A DNA stretch of 64,000 nt from Kondoa malvinella. Its lineage: Eukaryota > Basidiomycota > Agaricostilbomycetes > Agaricostilbales > Kondoaceae. The DNA lies in contig BCIM01000017.1 of NCBI GenBank assembly GCA_039545315.1, positions 124,001 through 188,000 on the forward strand, given 5' to 3'. How positions within the stretch are numbered: the first letter of the stretch is position 1; each line of letters opens with the position of its first letter. Positions 22,557 through 35,897 of the stretch are shown here, one piece after another. Under the pieces are notes generated by a model that was not told where the DNA came from, ran no database searches, and saw only the letters and a program-made list of their open reading frames with translations. The position numbers and the translations under genes are program-made.

Positions 22557-25500
22557 TCAATCTTTAGCTGAGCTGAGTCGCCAAAAGCACTCACAATCCC
22601 GTAAGAACGTATCAGCTTCGTCATCCGACGCACCCTCGCCCCAAGCCTCAGACTTGCGAAGCAGGCCTAAAGGCGAATCTGCTCCTAGGATGTGCTTCCT
22701 CCAAAACTGCTCCATCTTGGGTGATTCGGAACGCATGGCTTTGATATTCTTCATGAGGTCGTCTATTCCAAATCAAAAACAGGCAAATAAGACAATGACG
22801 GTCCATGCTTACTGTATCGATCAGCTTCTTCTTCATCCTTAGCAACTTCCCTGACCCTCTGCATGCACTTGACAGCAAGACCATCTCGAGATCCGCCAAA
22901 GTTCGATGCCTTTGCAGCCTCAGGACCGTGCAAACCGAGCATCTTTCCAATGACAATCACCACTGTCATCAAAGGTCAGCATACAAGCGCAAGCGGTGCT
23001 GGAACTCACTATCGCGTACACCCTCTTTCAGCAGTTGGCCATTTTCTGGGCCGACCAAGCTTTCGAAATCCCTGCAACATAGTCAGCATCATATCACCGG
23101 GAAAGTAGGCATTCAACTTACTTTAGCGGATCCTCAATCCCAACGAAACCAGGCTTTGATACAGGGAATTTCTGATGAATCTCCATCTTTGTGGTCTTCG
23201 AAGGGCGACTTTGTCCAACAGGTTCTTCTTCCGAGAGCGTCTCGTCGCCAGAATCTTCATCAGAAGCTTTCCGCTTGCTCGAACTCGGCTCTTCCTTTCT
23301 AGTAGCGGCATATATTGGAATAGCTTCTTCTTCGCCAAAGCCATCCATACCACCAAAGTCGTCAAAGTTGATCTCGCCTTCGTTGTCGTCTTGTCTGACA
23401 TTCTTCTTGCCCCGAGTCGAGATCTTCGGAGGTACTATCACTCATGATTTAGCGTTGTCCAACCACACAGCGATAAGGCTTACCTTGTTTCAGTTCGAGC
23501 TCCTTGATCAAAGTAGCCGTAGACTTTTCTGCTCTTTCCAGAACAATATCTGGCGTTGCTGTGTACTTTGTGATTTCAGGATGTGGAGGTGGTAGTGCTG
23601 TATCATCCGGATGATTCCTTCGATACTGAATAGCAGCAGCAACGTTGTGGATCGCAGGATTGTAAGAGTCATAGCATTCAAACCAAGGACCGAGCTGGTC
23701 GTCTTCGCCTTCTTCAGCTTGAACTTCTTCTAGATCCATGGTGTCCACAAACTCTGACATGCTCAATAATTGGTTCTCGGTAGGCAGTTGTTTGTGCTCT
23801 GTCAATTCTTTGCCGCTTCTAGTCTTGAGGTTGGTCAGACTAGGAAAAAGTTGTCTTCTCCAATCTTCAGAATAAGGTAGCTGTCACATTTCATCAGGTT
23901 ACTTGACTGCTACTTGACTGCTTGCTGATCAATGAAATACCTGAACAAAAACGCAATATTGAGTTTCCGACGGCGGACCATCTTCATCGTCTTCGTTCGC
24001 TTCATGGATCTCTCTCCTCGGCAACAAAGCGCCCATCTTGATGGCATTCGATCCTCTCGCAGAGACATACCGCACAATCGCCACGTAGTCCTTTTGCAGC
24101 AAGGCCGTAACGAAGGCGGAAAAGTATACCTCGCCTTTCGGACCTTTGCCCCAAACGTATTGCGAGTCGCCCATGACCATGTTTCTTTGCAACTATTCTC
24201 TATCCCTCAGTCATATGATGTACCAAAAAGAATTAAAATTACCTTGCTCATAGGCATCGCAGCAACCATTTCAAACCCAGGATCTTTCTGCATCGACAAA
24301 GCATTCTCATCCACTTGCTCCATAGGTACTCGTGTTCCACCATACTTGTACGCTTTCGTCGTTTTCGCATCCTGCGCGACACGGTTCAAGCGATTCCCAT
24401 GCTCATCTTGATCTCGAGCAGGATTAGCTCGTCTTTGAAGTTCGGTAGCGGTTTGTTTCTTGAATTCTGCGTCAGAGAGTTTCAATTGACCAGGTTGGAC
24501 ATGGGGGAGGTAGTATCGAAGTAAAGTGCGCTGAACTTCGACATCGGCCTCGCCGGTGAGGGAAAAATCAGCTTCGTCGATATCCATGGTATTGTCATCG
24601 TAAGATTGATCGGCGAGAGTGTGCGAGAATTGAGATTGGGTTTCTTGGCCTTGGGTGAACCGAGATTGAGACTCTGAATTAGGGAAATTGCTGTGGGTAG
24701 CGATAAAGCTTTCATAATTGGATTGCAATGCGGCTTGGGAGGTGATCTTGCTGATACCATACAGATCAGGATCAAACTTGCTCTTGATCTTGTCGCCTCG
24801 AGAAGGATCTATAATGCCTTTGACCTTTTTGCCTTTAGGTAGATCCTTTGTCGACAGTTTTTTCGCCGATTTTGCAGCCGCTTTCGACGTAGCTTTCTTG
24901 CAATGAATGTCAAACTTGAGCAGGCATTCAGGATCGTCTCGATCGCCGATGGTGAAGATGGATGTTTCCTTTTGACCAGCAACGATCTTGACTTGAGGAC
25001 CGGACGCTTGAAGGATGGCACGTTCTAGATTGCCCATAACTGCTGGAATCTTCATGTTTTTTGCCATTTCTGATAGATGGCTTTCATTGATTTGCTACCG
25101 AAACATGAGCCTCCAAGGCGCCCGAAAGAGCAGGACACTCACTTTTGATTCAGACTTGTTTTCTTCCTTGAAGCCCATCACATCGTCATCAAAGTCTACG
25201 CCTCTTATCAGCACATATCAGCTGCAGCATTCATGGGCACTACAGAGATTGCTCACACGATAGTCAATTCCATTTGCTGCTTGACCAGCTCATCAACCGT
25301 AGTTTGCACATCTTGTTCGCCCCATTCAGTCGCCGTCTCGCCATCAGTAATCAGGATGATGTTCCTCTTCTTCTTGCTCTTGTTTAGCGCTGTACTGAGA
25401 ATGGCCATGCCGCAAAGGAGCGCAGAGAGGACTAATCATGCAAGTCAGACATTGACTGAGAAATGTGTCGGACGACCCACTGTCAGTCTGATTCTCTGTT

Positions 25501-25925
25501 GCTCTGACTCGCTTGAGCTTGTCTACCATTTTGAGATCCGAAGGCAGCACGTCAATGTATTCTCGGATCCATTCATAGCCGTCTGTGCGTTCATCCTGCA
25601 ACATTAAGACCTTTTACAGATCATAAAGTGAGGACGACAACGCACCCTTTTCGCTATCAGTGAGAATGTTCTTCGTCTTGCTCGCGCCAAATAACGTAAA
25701 GCCAACCAAAGCAGTTTTGAGCCCTCTGTCAATCTGTTCGACACCAGTACTTAGTCCAAAGCACGCCGTGTGTAAGCAGTGACAAACCATGTTCTGCAGC
25801 TTGAAATTGACATATTCCATTGCTCGAGTGAGCTTTGGTACAGACTTGCCGTTATAATTTCGCTCTTCGCCCATTGTAGCTCCTACGTCAATAACAAACA
25901 ACGTGGCTGAATGCGCTTCAGCCAT
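22557..25925 (-). CDS. KU80: Ku80 subunit of the DNA end-binding Ku complex
   Basis: Ku80 pairs with Ku70, encircles broken DNA ends and starts non-homologous end joining; it also protects telomeres. The start at 25925 opens directly into the von Willebrand A-like domain (ATLFVIDVGATMGE, later ALVGFTLFGASKTKN and RNIILITDGETATEWGE). Next come the bridge-forming beta-barrel region (IFTIGDRDDPECLLKFDIHC, VPMEQVDENALSMQKDPGFE, MGDSQYVWGKGPKGEVYFSA) and the helical arm (LPYSEDWRRQLFPSL). A long acidic insertion (INFDDFGGMDGFGEEEAIPI onward) precedes a C-terminal helical domain (VVIVIGKMLGLHGPEAAKAS, then DDLMKNIKAMR). About ten introns are needed. The last codons are ambiguous: reading through gives ...ECFWRLSSAKD and a stop near 22557, whereas splicing at a GTGAGT a few codons earlier stops at once. 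The gene is divergent from the Arg/Ser-rich gene across 158 bases. Confidence 0.9.
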
Positions 25926-26083
25926 TTTTGCATTGCCTTCTTCTTTTCGTCGTCGTCGCTGGTCAACGAGAGCGCGACGCGGCGTGGTCGAGCCAGATTG
26001 CTAGAGACATGCTTAGAACGCCCGAGGCGGGGAAGTGTCAGCGGGTCAGCTCTTGACCACGTACGACCGATACCTTCTCAAAG

Positions 26084-26899
26084 ATGCCTGTAGAGCCTGC
26101 ACCCGCTATTCCATTCGACTCGTGCGTGTGTCTACGTTCCTGCTTGTATCTCTGTCTCATGCTTTGTTGTCCAGTTTCAACTCTGCACCGGGTGCGCTTC
26201 AAACCTCCTTCACACTCGAATACACTGCTAATACAATGTTACAGACTATTCACTCCAAGGCAAACCCGAGGAAGTAGCCGCAACAGGTCTAAGCAAGAGT
26301 CCGTCATCAGCATGGGTCAGCATCGCCTTTGTATAGGTCACGTACTATCAGCTGAAGTGTTCAAGCGCAGGACCCAAACGCCGCACCTGATTATTCAAAA
26401 CAAGGCGATAAAGTAATTCCTACTGATGCCATTAAAATCCCGCTCGAAGTAGAGGAAGCCGAAGATCGAGGTCGAGTTCGTTTTTGATCTTCCTTTCGAC
26501 CATCTTTGTGTATACTGATAGCAGAGACAGTCTGGTCGTCCCAGTCAAACTCGAAGGGAATCTTCCGTCACTGGTTTACGTTCTCCTTCTACTTCTCGGT
26601 TTGTAGAAAGAGTAAGGCAAGAACCGGCAGAAAGGACTTCAACTTCTCCTTCTCGTGCTATGGGATCTAGAAGCGTTCCAAGAGACTCGTCTAGAGATGG
26701 TCAGGTGAATGCTGTCCCTGTTGAACCGGAAGCGATCAGGGGAAGAAGCTTCTCGCCCAACAGAGGTGAACTTCACTTGTGATGCGTCGTTTACAAGGCT
26801 GATACAAGTATCTCAGCAATGGGAGCTAGAAGTGTGTCTATCAGTAGAGTGATCGAAGAGGGCGAGCAGGGTGGGGAAAGAGGCAGAGGCAGAGCATAA
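26084..26899 (+). CDS. Arg/Ser-rich hypothetical protein
   Basis: A plus-strand gene is suggested by several frames that join across short introns: MPVEPAPAIPFDS, a spliced FNSAPGALQTSFTLEYTANT, then VQAQDPNAAPDYSKQGDKVI and an acidic IPLEVEEAEDRGR, followed by an Arg/Ser/Pro-rich stretch (SSVTGLRSPSTSRFVERVRQ) and probably a last exon ending EEGEQGGERGRGRA with TAA at 26899. The joins near 26480-26535 and 26700-26800 are uncertain, and one has a weak donor. No domain is recognised. The Arg-Ser dipeptides and acidic patch suggest a disordered nuclear or RNA-associated protein, without proof. It shares a 158-base divergent promoter region with KU80. Confidence 0.45.
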
Positions 26900-27245
26900 C
26901 GAAATGAAAAGGGCTTTATGAATGCATGTCTTATCCTGCTATACTTGCTTCTACGTTGCTCGGATCGTCGGATCATATCGTCAACCGCCTTGGACAGCTG
27001 ACAGAGTGCTAGATTGAAGCATGTAGAGGGTTTGAAATCTGTAAAGATCGCCAGGTGATGCTTCAAACACGACAAGAGAATGATGAATTTCATGTATCCT
27101 CTACGCTTGCTCAATGAAGACGGTTCCTGGTATGCTGTTCCGCAAGGTGGTATCGAAGGATGTTCCTGCACCGGTCGCAAGTGCTCAAAGACACTTTTTA
27201 GACATCAATCAACTAGGCGGTCTCTCGATGTGCATTTCAGGACAG
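26900..27245. other. Intergenic region
   Basis: About 350 bases between the Arg/Ser-rich gene and the small membrane-protein frame. Short frames on both strands lack recognisable features. Confidence 0.35.
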
Positions 27246-27538
27246 TCATGCTGAGCGCTTGATATGGTACGAAACAGAAGCCAGGCAAATACGATTGACA
27301 GAATGGACGAGAAGCAGGCCTGCTGCTGCGGTCAACGCATCGCCGAGCTTATACGGATCATAATTCGGAGTTGTACGTAGCCTTGGGTAGCCATCACCAG
27401 CATCATCGCAATGTCAAAGAAGTCGAGAGGAGAGAGGAAAATTATAGCTGCGGCTGCTATCAGGCCAATGGAATCGACTCGAAGGTCAAAGACTGATAAG
27501 GCAGAAAGAGCAGGATTCAACAGCGACAGACACTTCAT
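27246..27538 (-). CDS. Possible small two-helix membrane protein
   Basis: A minus-strand frame beginning MKCLSLLNPALSALSVFDLR contains a hydrophobic helix (IGLIAAAAIIFLSPLDFFDI). Splicing at a GTGATG donor and an acceptor about 52 bases on would join it in frame to a second helix (LGDALTAAAGLLLVHSVNRI) and a basic C-terminus (YHIKRSA, stop at 27246). The product would be about 80 residues with two membrane spans. The support is the matched hydrophobic pattern and the frame; there is no known relative. It would be divergent from the BolA gene with a promoter of only ~55 bases, which lowers confidence. Confidence 0.3.
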
Positions 27539-27592
27539 GCAGATCAACGAGAATGCGCAGAGCTTTGGAACGGAAATCATCCCAGAACAGCC

Positions 27593-28112
27593 ATGGTCTC
27601 GCTCGCAGACTTGGAAGCGACGGTAAAAGCAAAGATAGAAGGCGTAGAGCATGTAGTAGGTTTCCACTTCGAGTCGTTGCACTTTAATTTGGCCTGACCG
27701 TTCGATAGCAAGCTGTGGATATTAGCGGTGCGCGAGAAAATGATAGCATTTATAGAGCTTGGAATTGAATGATTCGCAGGCGGATGTGGACAGGCAGGCT
27801 ATCAAGAGCTCTATCAAGCCAATGACTCATGAATTTGGCAGAGTTATGAAGTCGTGATCGTAGCGTCAAGCTTTAAAGGCAAAGCAGCGCTTGCAAAGCA
27901 TCGGACGGTCAACACTGCGCTCAAAGAAGAGATTGGCCAGCTACACGCCTTTGTACAAAAGACGTATACGCCAGAACAATGGTTTGTCATTTCTCAATCT
28001 CAGCAGTATCAACCTCATATCCGGCAGGGCAAAGACCAAGACGGTCGAGCTGGAACCAGCAGTACCTCAAGCAGAAGGAAGCGCACCAATGGAAGTAGAC
28101 AAAAGTGCTTGA
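27593..28112 (+). CDS. BolA2/Fra2-like iron-sulfur regulatory protein
   Basis: Small cytosolic/nuclear BolA-family protein. In yeast, Fra2 works with monothiol glutaredoxins to relay iron-sulfur status to iron-responsive transcription factors. Four exons join exactly: 27593-27652, 27756-27785, 27842-27981 and 28028-28112 (104 aa). The protein opens MVSLADLEATVKAKIEGVEH and continues SLELNDSQADSYEVVIVASS, FKGKAALAKHRTVNTALKEE and IGQLHAFVQKTYTPEQW. These match the BolA core: the H-R-x-V-N helix motif with its invariant His, and the TPEQW end. In place of the Cys/His of the [H/C] loop the segment reads NDSQADS, so the loop ligand typical of BolA2 (Cys) is not evident. A short acidic tail ends MEVDKSA. 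The absence of a presequence argues for a cytosolic rather than a mitochondrial form. The first intron (103 nt) is twice the local norm. Confidence 0.88.
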
Positions 28113-28171
28113 GCCAAAACGCGCAAATTGTAGAATAGTGTCAAAGAGCATCGGAAACTATAGATTGCATA

Positions 28172-29754
28172 TCAAGTCATCGGATCCAAATCTTCTATAT
28201 TCTCTAGACTCGTCTTGCCATCCAACATCAGCTCTGCCAGGACATGTCCGCTGGCCGTGCTGAGCGTTATTCCCCAACATGTATGCCTATACGACTGAAA
28301 TCAGCATCTCTAGGGAGTGCAAAAAGGCAAGCCCGCTTACCCAGTGATAGCCCAAATTCCATCAGAGACTTTTCCGAGTAACGGACAACCCTTCGTCTTG
28401 CTCATAGGCAAATAGCAAACTTGTTCCGCAACGACCGTTCCCTTGGCCAGTTGAAGAGGCGAAATAGCATGAGCGCCTTCGACGAGTGTAGCAATCTGTT
28501 TCGGATCCGGTGTCATGTCTGCTGCTGTTTCTGGTAGTGGTTCGGAATCGGTAGTCCCTATTCGATATCAGTCGTGTTTTCAGTAAGGGAAAGTGACATA
28601 CCGCAAAGATAGGCTGTTCCATCAGGTCGTGCATATATTTCTGGATCTGTCGTGCCAGACGAAGTAGTGACTTGACAAAAGACCGCATGAGCAGACAGAG
28701 GCTCCGGTGTTTTGATGATAATCTGTACGTCACCAACCAAGTAAGACCGCGTAGGGTCACACCTTTTGCTGCGGACGCACCGAATGAGCTCGCTCGCCAG
28801 AAACATTAATCTTCTTGGCCATTTTCTTGGGCAGGATCTTTTCTGCCAGACTACCGCTCCAAGGCCCAGCAGCCAAGACAAAATCGGTACAGGGGAATTC
28901 ATGCCGTTCGCCTGATTTATCTGTTGCGTACACCTTGCGCGGTCTGATGCTGGTGTCATCGAGATCTAGTCCATCGACGGTTGCATAATGTAAATCGGCG
29001 CCTTTCTCCATCGCGAGCTTGAAAGCAGGCTCCCATGTAAGCACAGATCACGCGCGATCAGAGTAGACTCACCTCGACCAATCGATTTGTAAACAGCTTT
29101 GGTGTGACTTGAGCCGTGCTCGATGTGTTGCCCAGTTGCGTAGTCTTGGTAATACAAGTAGGGTTGAGCCAACCAGCACCAGATATAGATTTAGCCTTCT
29201 TGGGTGACTTGGCTGGGATCATGTTGATATTGGCAGAAAAGGTGTCGAGCCGTCTGTAGCCCCAATGCTCCTCTCCGCCGTGCTCCTTCGCGTACTTTGC
29301 ATGCAGGTCGAAGGCCATCTTGCCTAAAGGAAGGGTTTCCGTAGGGTCTGCCTTGCTATCAGCTAAGTGCGCTCGAGTTGATCAAGAGAGCTTTACGCCA
29401 ATCGGCAGCCATGAATCCGCCTGTCAGCAGTCATTTCCTTCAGCATCATACGCTGCTAGAAGCTGCCCCTACTGACCTGCCTTGCCAGATGCTGTCATGC
29501 CAAATATCAGCACTGTTCGATAATTCCAACTTGAGTGATTGTCACCTCCAGCTGCAATCGCAGTCCCTTCGATCATAGTAACAGTATCGTATCCCTTACG
29601 CCAGCTGTAATGATGCGTCAAACTGTACATCGTAGCTGCTCCCACTGAGAACAGGGCGTTCAGCACTTGAGTTCGGGAATCGCTTCACAAGCGACATACT
29701 ACATCCTCCTCCTGCTATAACGACGTGTCGAGCGTCTATCTCATCAGCAGACAT
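28172..29754 (-). CDS. FAD-dependent oxidoreductase (DAO family, Tda3-like)
   Basis: Flavoprotein of the D-amino-acid oxidase-like family, which includes yeast Tda3 and glycine oxidases. The N-terminus has HVVIAGGG, the start of the FAD-binding Rossmann fold. After splicing come KGYDTVTMIEGTAIAAG (second strand with the acidic residue that binds ribose) and SGKAGGFMAADW (the arginine/alanine loop normally read as ASGKAGGF). Central segments include TLPLGKMAFDLHAKYAKEHG and WGYRRLDTFSANI. The second FAD motif is TDFVLAAGPWSGSLAEKILP. The C-terminal motif is ITLSTASGHVLAELML, where the family places its GxGxG-like FAD-closing segment. About eight introns are present. The normal third Gly of GxGxxG falls at a splice junction that I could not fix. 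It is convergent with the BolA gene. Confidence 0.8.
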
Positions 29755-29843
29755 TGCTATCGCGTTTGGTTGTATATCGACAAAGGCAGGAATCGCGGTG
29801 TAATGGCAAGCATGCAAGTAAATATACAATGTCCTCTCTCGCT

Positions 29844-31988
29844 CTAAGCCTGAGCTTCTTCGTTTTGCTGTCCATTGCCTTTCAACAAAGGCGTCCGCTC
29901 GCCATTCTCTGCCGAACCAGATTCGCCCTCGAGCAGATGGGTCAAATGCGACGCTTGCCCAAAGTCTTCAGCGACATGATGCCGCTCCCCAAGCAGAAAG
30001 GTCGCTAGTCCAGGGAAGAAGAAGGTGAGCACAAGGAAGAAGGGTATTGTCAATCCGTGTACTGCCAAAATATCAGCGAGAGACCAATCTATCGATGCAG
30101 AACATACCAAAGACTGAGATGAAGACGAGGAAAGAAACAATCTGGAACGTTTGATACTCCAAATCGATCGAACCAGGGATCTTCTCAGCTGCTTCGAGCT
30201 GTTTTTATCCTGTCAGCTTTTTGGTCAAACTCTTGTCGGAAGGCGTACACTGTAATACAGAGCTCCAACTCCCTGATAGATGGTTAGCAACACTACCACG
30301 GCTATAGCAGACGACATACGATCGGACCAAACCAGCCTGGGTACCATCGAATCAATTGTTGTTCTCGTGGGAAATAGAAGAGCATACCTGCAAAGATGAC
30401 TTCACCAAACTTAGGGATACTAGGCAGTCCTTTTGCAGCCAGGAGCGTCAAAGGCAGGCGACGGAAGAACATGACCAACGTAGCCACAATGCATAGTTTG
30501 CCGAAAGACAGAGGCGAGTCTTCGCCTTTCCACGTGTCGAAGGGCAATACGGAACCCAGTACAGCTATCTGCAGTCAGTATTGGCCTTGATTGAGTAGAT
30601 ATAAACTTACTAAAGATGATGATATCCATAATGCTGTACTATTGCGTCAGACCGAAGCATGCAGCGGGAGGGCGAGCTTACTTGTCTAGACCTTCCGTAA
30701 ACTCGTTCCGCAGAATCTCGCCTGTCACAGATTAAATCAACTCGTGTCGTACTTGATCCTGGTATATGACATACCCCATTTGCCCTGCCAGTTCATCACA
30801 CAACCAGCAACAAAACAGCAAAGCAACTGGTTCGTATCCAGCATAGTAGTAATCCCAACCAGCGCCATCGCGACAGCCACACTAAACACAAGCATACTAT
30901 TCTGGTCGATCCAATCCTTTTCTTTGCTGACTTTCAATACACGTCGAAGGAAATCACCAGCTACTATGCCGATGATGAACGAGACAGCTATGTTCCACAA
31001 GACGACAGAGACGAAATAATGGCCTATCACATCGCCAACGTTGTGAGGTGCTGTCGGTTCAAGGTCGGACGTTGCGAATAAGATGCTGAGTGCCAAATAG
31101 AGGTAGGGTGTGCCCAATCCATCTGCTAGACATTTAGCGTCCATACTACGCCGAGTCGTGTGACTGACCATTCACTGTGCAGATAAGCCGGGATCATGAG
31201 TTCAAGGACAGGACTTGGGTCAATCTCTCCGCACCTCCCGATTCGGCCAGTAGGACGTTGCGAACGTCTTTGTCGACATGTCGCTCAGCGAATTTACCTC
31301 CAATGACCGATCCCTGTAGACGACGGTCTGTTTTTCAGCATAAAAATGCAAAAGACAGATCGCGACCTACAGCCAGTACTGGATCAGTCGGACCGAGGCA
31401 CTGACAGAGATCGGATCAGACTTCATCAAGCACGAAGATCAAAGACATACAGATCCAATGACCATAGCTTCCGCGAGGAGCATGCCAGGTATGATAGCAT
31501 AGGCAAACAGGCCAGAAAGGACGCAAGCTGAAAACATGACGGGAAACAGGAGAGTGCAGAGCGTGATGAGGTTCTGCTTTTGTGCGACCCATCTTGATGG
31601 TAGATTGAGTCCTGCACTAAGCACTTGGATCGCCAAAACAATCCGACCTGTTGGTATTACTGAGCACTACGCCTCCACATGTTTGCGGGAAGGACGGACA
31701 AGCCCAAGTGAGGAACTCTCTTGCCTTTTCACCTTCACTGCCGTCTACCCAACCAGCATCATTCGTAGCAGGTGAAGCGAGCAACTTGAGGCATTTCGGT
31801 CCGAGGATGATGCCCAAGACGATAGCGAGGACAGGTGAGGGGACAAAGTACTTGCCTCTGATCAATTGCGAAAAGAGACCAAAGCAAATAAAGAAGAGAG
31901 CGACAATGACAAGCAGCAGCGAGACTGGCTCTGCAGTGAAATGAGGGTCGATTGGGGCTTCAAAAGCCAGGGTATCGATGACAGCCAT
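29844..31988 (-). CDS. Na+/H+ antiporter, fungal Nha1 type (CPA1)
   Basis: Plasma-membrane antiporter that exports Na+ or K+ in exchange for protons. It has about 12 hydrophobic segments in exons separated by short introns. Landmarks: TAEPVSLLLVIVALFFICFG (TM1), FVPSPVLAIVLGIILGPKCL, GRIVLAIQVLSAGLNLPSRW, and the ion-binding region SVLAPTDPVLA, with the essential T-D-P. GKFAERHVDKDVRNVLLAES is followed by the ESGxNDG motif, restored only if a 6-nt exon (31169-31174) is included (ESG-VN-DG). Then come TPYLYLALSILFA and a cytosolic tail of ~70 residues ending NGQQNEEAQA. The tail is far shorter than the several-hundred-residue tail of yeast Nha1, so regulation may differ. The start at 31988 gives MAVIDTLAFEAPIDPHF. 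Confidence 0.85.
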
Positions 31989-32253
31989 TTGTCTTAGGTA
32001 TCCTTCAAGCTATGGTATCAAACGATTGGCGAAAGGCTCAATCTTGCTGGCTGTCCAAGTCGAAAAAAGCCATTCGCCATTTTTAGCAGCTGAGCAAATG
32101 ACGCGTTTCGCGCGAATAGTTAAAGGATGTCACGCTCCCGTGCATTGAATACGAAGATACTGTCATGCCCATATTTGCCCAAATATTGTCTCTCGAAAAT
32201 GCCCTGCGAACCTTTTGTCTAAAGTGGTCTAATGTGGAAACCTTTTGACCGCT
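31989..32253. other. Intergenic region
   Basis: About 265 bases between the antiporter start and the GMD stop, both minus strand. It should hold the antiporter promoter. No distinctive element was noticed. Confidence 0.4.
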
Positions 32254-33935
<1,682 letters not shown>

Positions 33936-34497
33936 TTTCTTTTGTAGGCCAAATCAGTCCAGCAGCGACACTGGCAATGCGTTACATACCTTCTGTGGAG
34001 GCTGGACTACGACAAGACGCGTATAAATGAGCACACGACAGTGTACAGAGCGAGATAAAGAGGGTCGATGCACTCGAATTCGATGAAAACGCGCGAGATT
34101 GCAGCATTTCGAGCGATGCAGAGCACAAATAGCTTATCACAAGTGAAGGGGGAGCTTACAGAAATGAGCAAAGTCGGGTTATCGTTCAAGACAAGCTGCA
34201 AGAAATTGAGTCGCGTTGGACTTCGCCTTTGCAGCGTGGACAGGCACACCTTCACAGCTTATCTTCTACAGGGTAAGTCGAGGAGCTGCTCTTTCTGTGT
34301 TATCTCTCTTTTGGCTTCGAAGCGATTTCGTTGCAGTTGACGCATTGTTTAAATCGGTCTTATCTACTTCTTACCTCTATGCGCTGTGCAATGCATCATA
34401 GAAGGCTATGCAACTGAGCAGTCTATGCATGATACCTCTCTCTTTCTCATATCTTTCACTTTAATGCCCAAGTCAAGCGGCAGAGCTTAGTCTCATA
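33936..34497. promoter_or_regulatory. Divergent promoter region of GMD and SDR genes
   Basis: A 562-base gap between two divergent starts. It contains a pyrimidine-rich stretch shortly before the SDR start (around 34430-34480). No specific binding motif can be claimed. Confidence 0.35.
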
Positions 34498-35540
34498 ATG
34501 CCACTCGAACAGATGCCTAGCATAATAGTGACCGGCGCCTCAAAAGGTACATTCTGCCTTCTTCCCCCTTGCTGTCCTGTCTAATCTTGGTCACAGGGCT
34601 TGGATTAGCAATTACGCAGATCCTGCTCGAGAGTTTCTCCTGCAATGTTCTAGCCGTCTCGCGCACACTCTCGTCCGAGCTAGAAGCGCTCCAGAAGAAG
34701 CACAATTCGCTGTCTTACCTTGCGGGAGATGTATCGCTTGATGCAGATAACAAGGTGTGCCTTACAGCGGTTTGTTATACAAACATGTTGACCCGGAGTA
34801 GAAAGCGGTCGACACTGCTATCTCTACTTTCGGTCAATTGGATGGTCTCGTTCTGTATGTTCTCTCCGTCCACATGGACCTCTTTGCTCAAGTCAGACAG
34901 CAATGCCGGGATTGTCGATTTCGTCCGTATAGCAGACACAGACATGGCAGGTCTAGAAAAGCTCTACAAAGTCAACGTCTTCTCGTGCGTCTTACCCGTC
35001 ATCTCGAATATCTTACTTATGTCCAATAGGCTATACTCAATCTGCAAACACGCCATTCCGCATCTACGCAAATCAAAAGGCAAAATCATCAACGTCTCGT
35101 CTGGTGCAGCTACGGGTCATTATGCTTCTTGGGGCGCTTATGGTTCCAGCAAAGCGGCTATGAACCATTTCACCGCTACATTAGCTGTGGAAGAACCAGA
35201 CATTACTTCTCTTGCGGTCAGACCTGGAGTGAGCTTCTTTCGCTTCCTTAGTGAGTGCTCTGATCGCAGTGTAGGTCGTCGCGACCGATATGCAAGCTAG
35301 CATTCGAGCGAATGGTTTGTCACTCGCTTTTTCAGTTTGAATGTCATTTGACACTGCACAGGACAAGGCCACATGACAGAATCGGACTATGCCAAATTCG
35401 TCAAGCTTCATACCGACTCGGCATTGCTTCCTGCAGATGTACCAGGTTATGTGATCGCCTCACTAGCTGTCAACGCGGAAAAAGAGCTGAACGGGCAGTT
35501 TGTCGACCATACGAACATGACAGGGCACCAAAAGCCGTAA
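34498..35540 (+). CDS. Short-chain dehydrogenase/reductase (classical SDR)
   Basis: Soluble NADP(H)-dependent oxidoreductase of the classical SDR family, closest in pattern to fungal YIR035C/sepiapterin-reductase-like enzymes. The nucleotide-binding motif spans the first intron: SIIVTGASKGLGLAI (TGxxxGxG). It continues with LAGDVSLDADNK, the NAG motif (LDGLVLNAG, restored by splicing at about 34855-34905), VNVF, and the catalytic segment GKIINVSSGAATGHYASWGA plus YGSSKAA: Ser in VSSGA, Tyr and Lys in YxxxK. Then LAVRPG, VVATDMQASIRANGQGH and the C-terminus QFVDHTNMTGHQKP. About 245 aa, the usual length. Six short introns are present. It diverges from GMD; a link to sugar-nucleotide metabolism is possible but the sequence does not require it. 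Confidence 0.88.
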
Positions 35541-35897
35541 ATAAGAGTATAATTGTACCATAGGGATGAAGTCTCGTTGGGCATGTTTGATCTGCGAGTC
35601 TGTGCGCTTTTACTTCTGCACGCGACTGAAGCGACAGCAAATGCTAGAAGTCGCTTACAACACGATAGGTATACAGCAGACGGCCGTCGATCAAGAGCCA
35701 AGGAACAAATGACTGCCTTCCGCCCCGATGACGATTCGTCGCTTGACCTCGCTCCACGACTTGCACTTGGCCGCAAGCTGGTCGCTACATAGATACCTCC
35801 CGCTTCTTATCCGACTCAGCCCAATTTTCATCCTGCCCGAACGAGACAAAACATCGCAATTTGTCATATCGCAGGAAATCTTTTTGCAATTCCCAAT
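35541..35897. other. Intergenic region upstream of the first GPI-family gene
   Basis: About 360 bases that should hold the SDR terminator and the promoter of the next gene. No feature was noticed. Confidence 0.4.

Noticed and set aside
27332..27682. Minus-strand hydrophobic frame of 116 codons (QRLEVETYYMLYAFYLCFYR start)
   Set aside because: Its 5' part is the exact antisense of BolA exon 1 and intron 1. Only the downstream part is kept, as a low-confidence small membrane protein.
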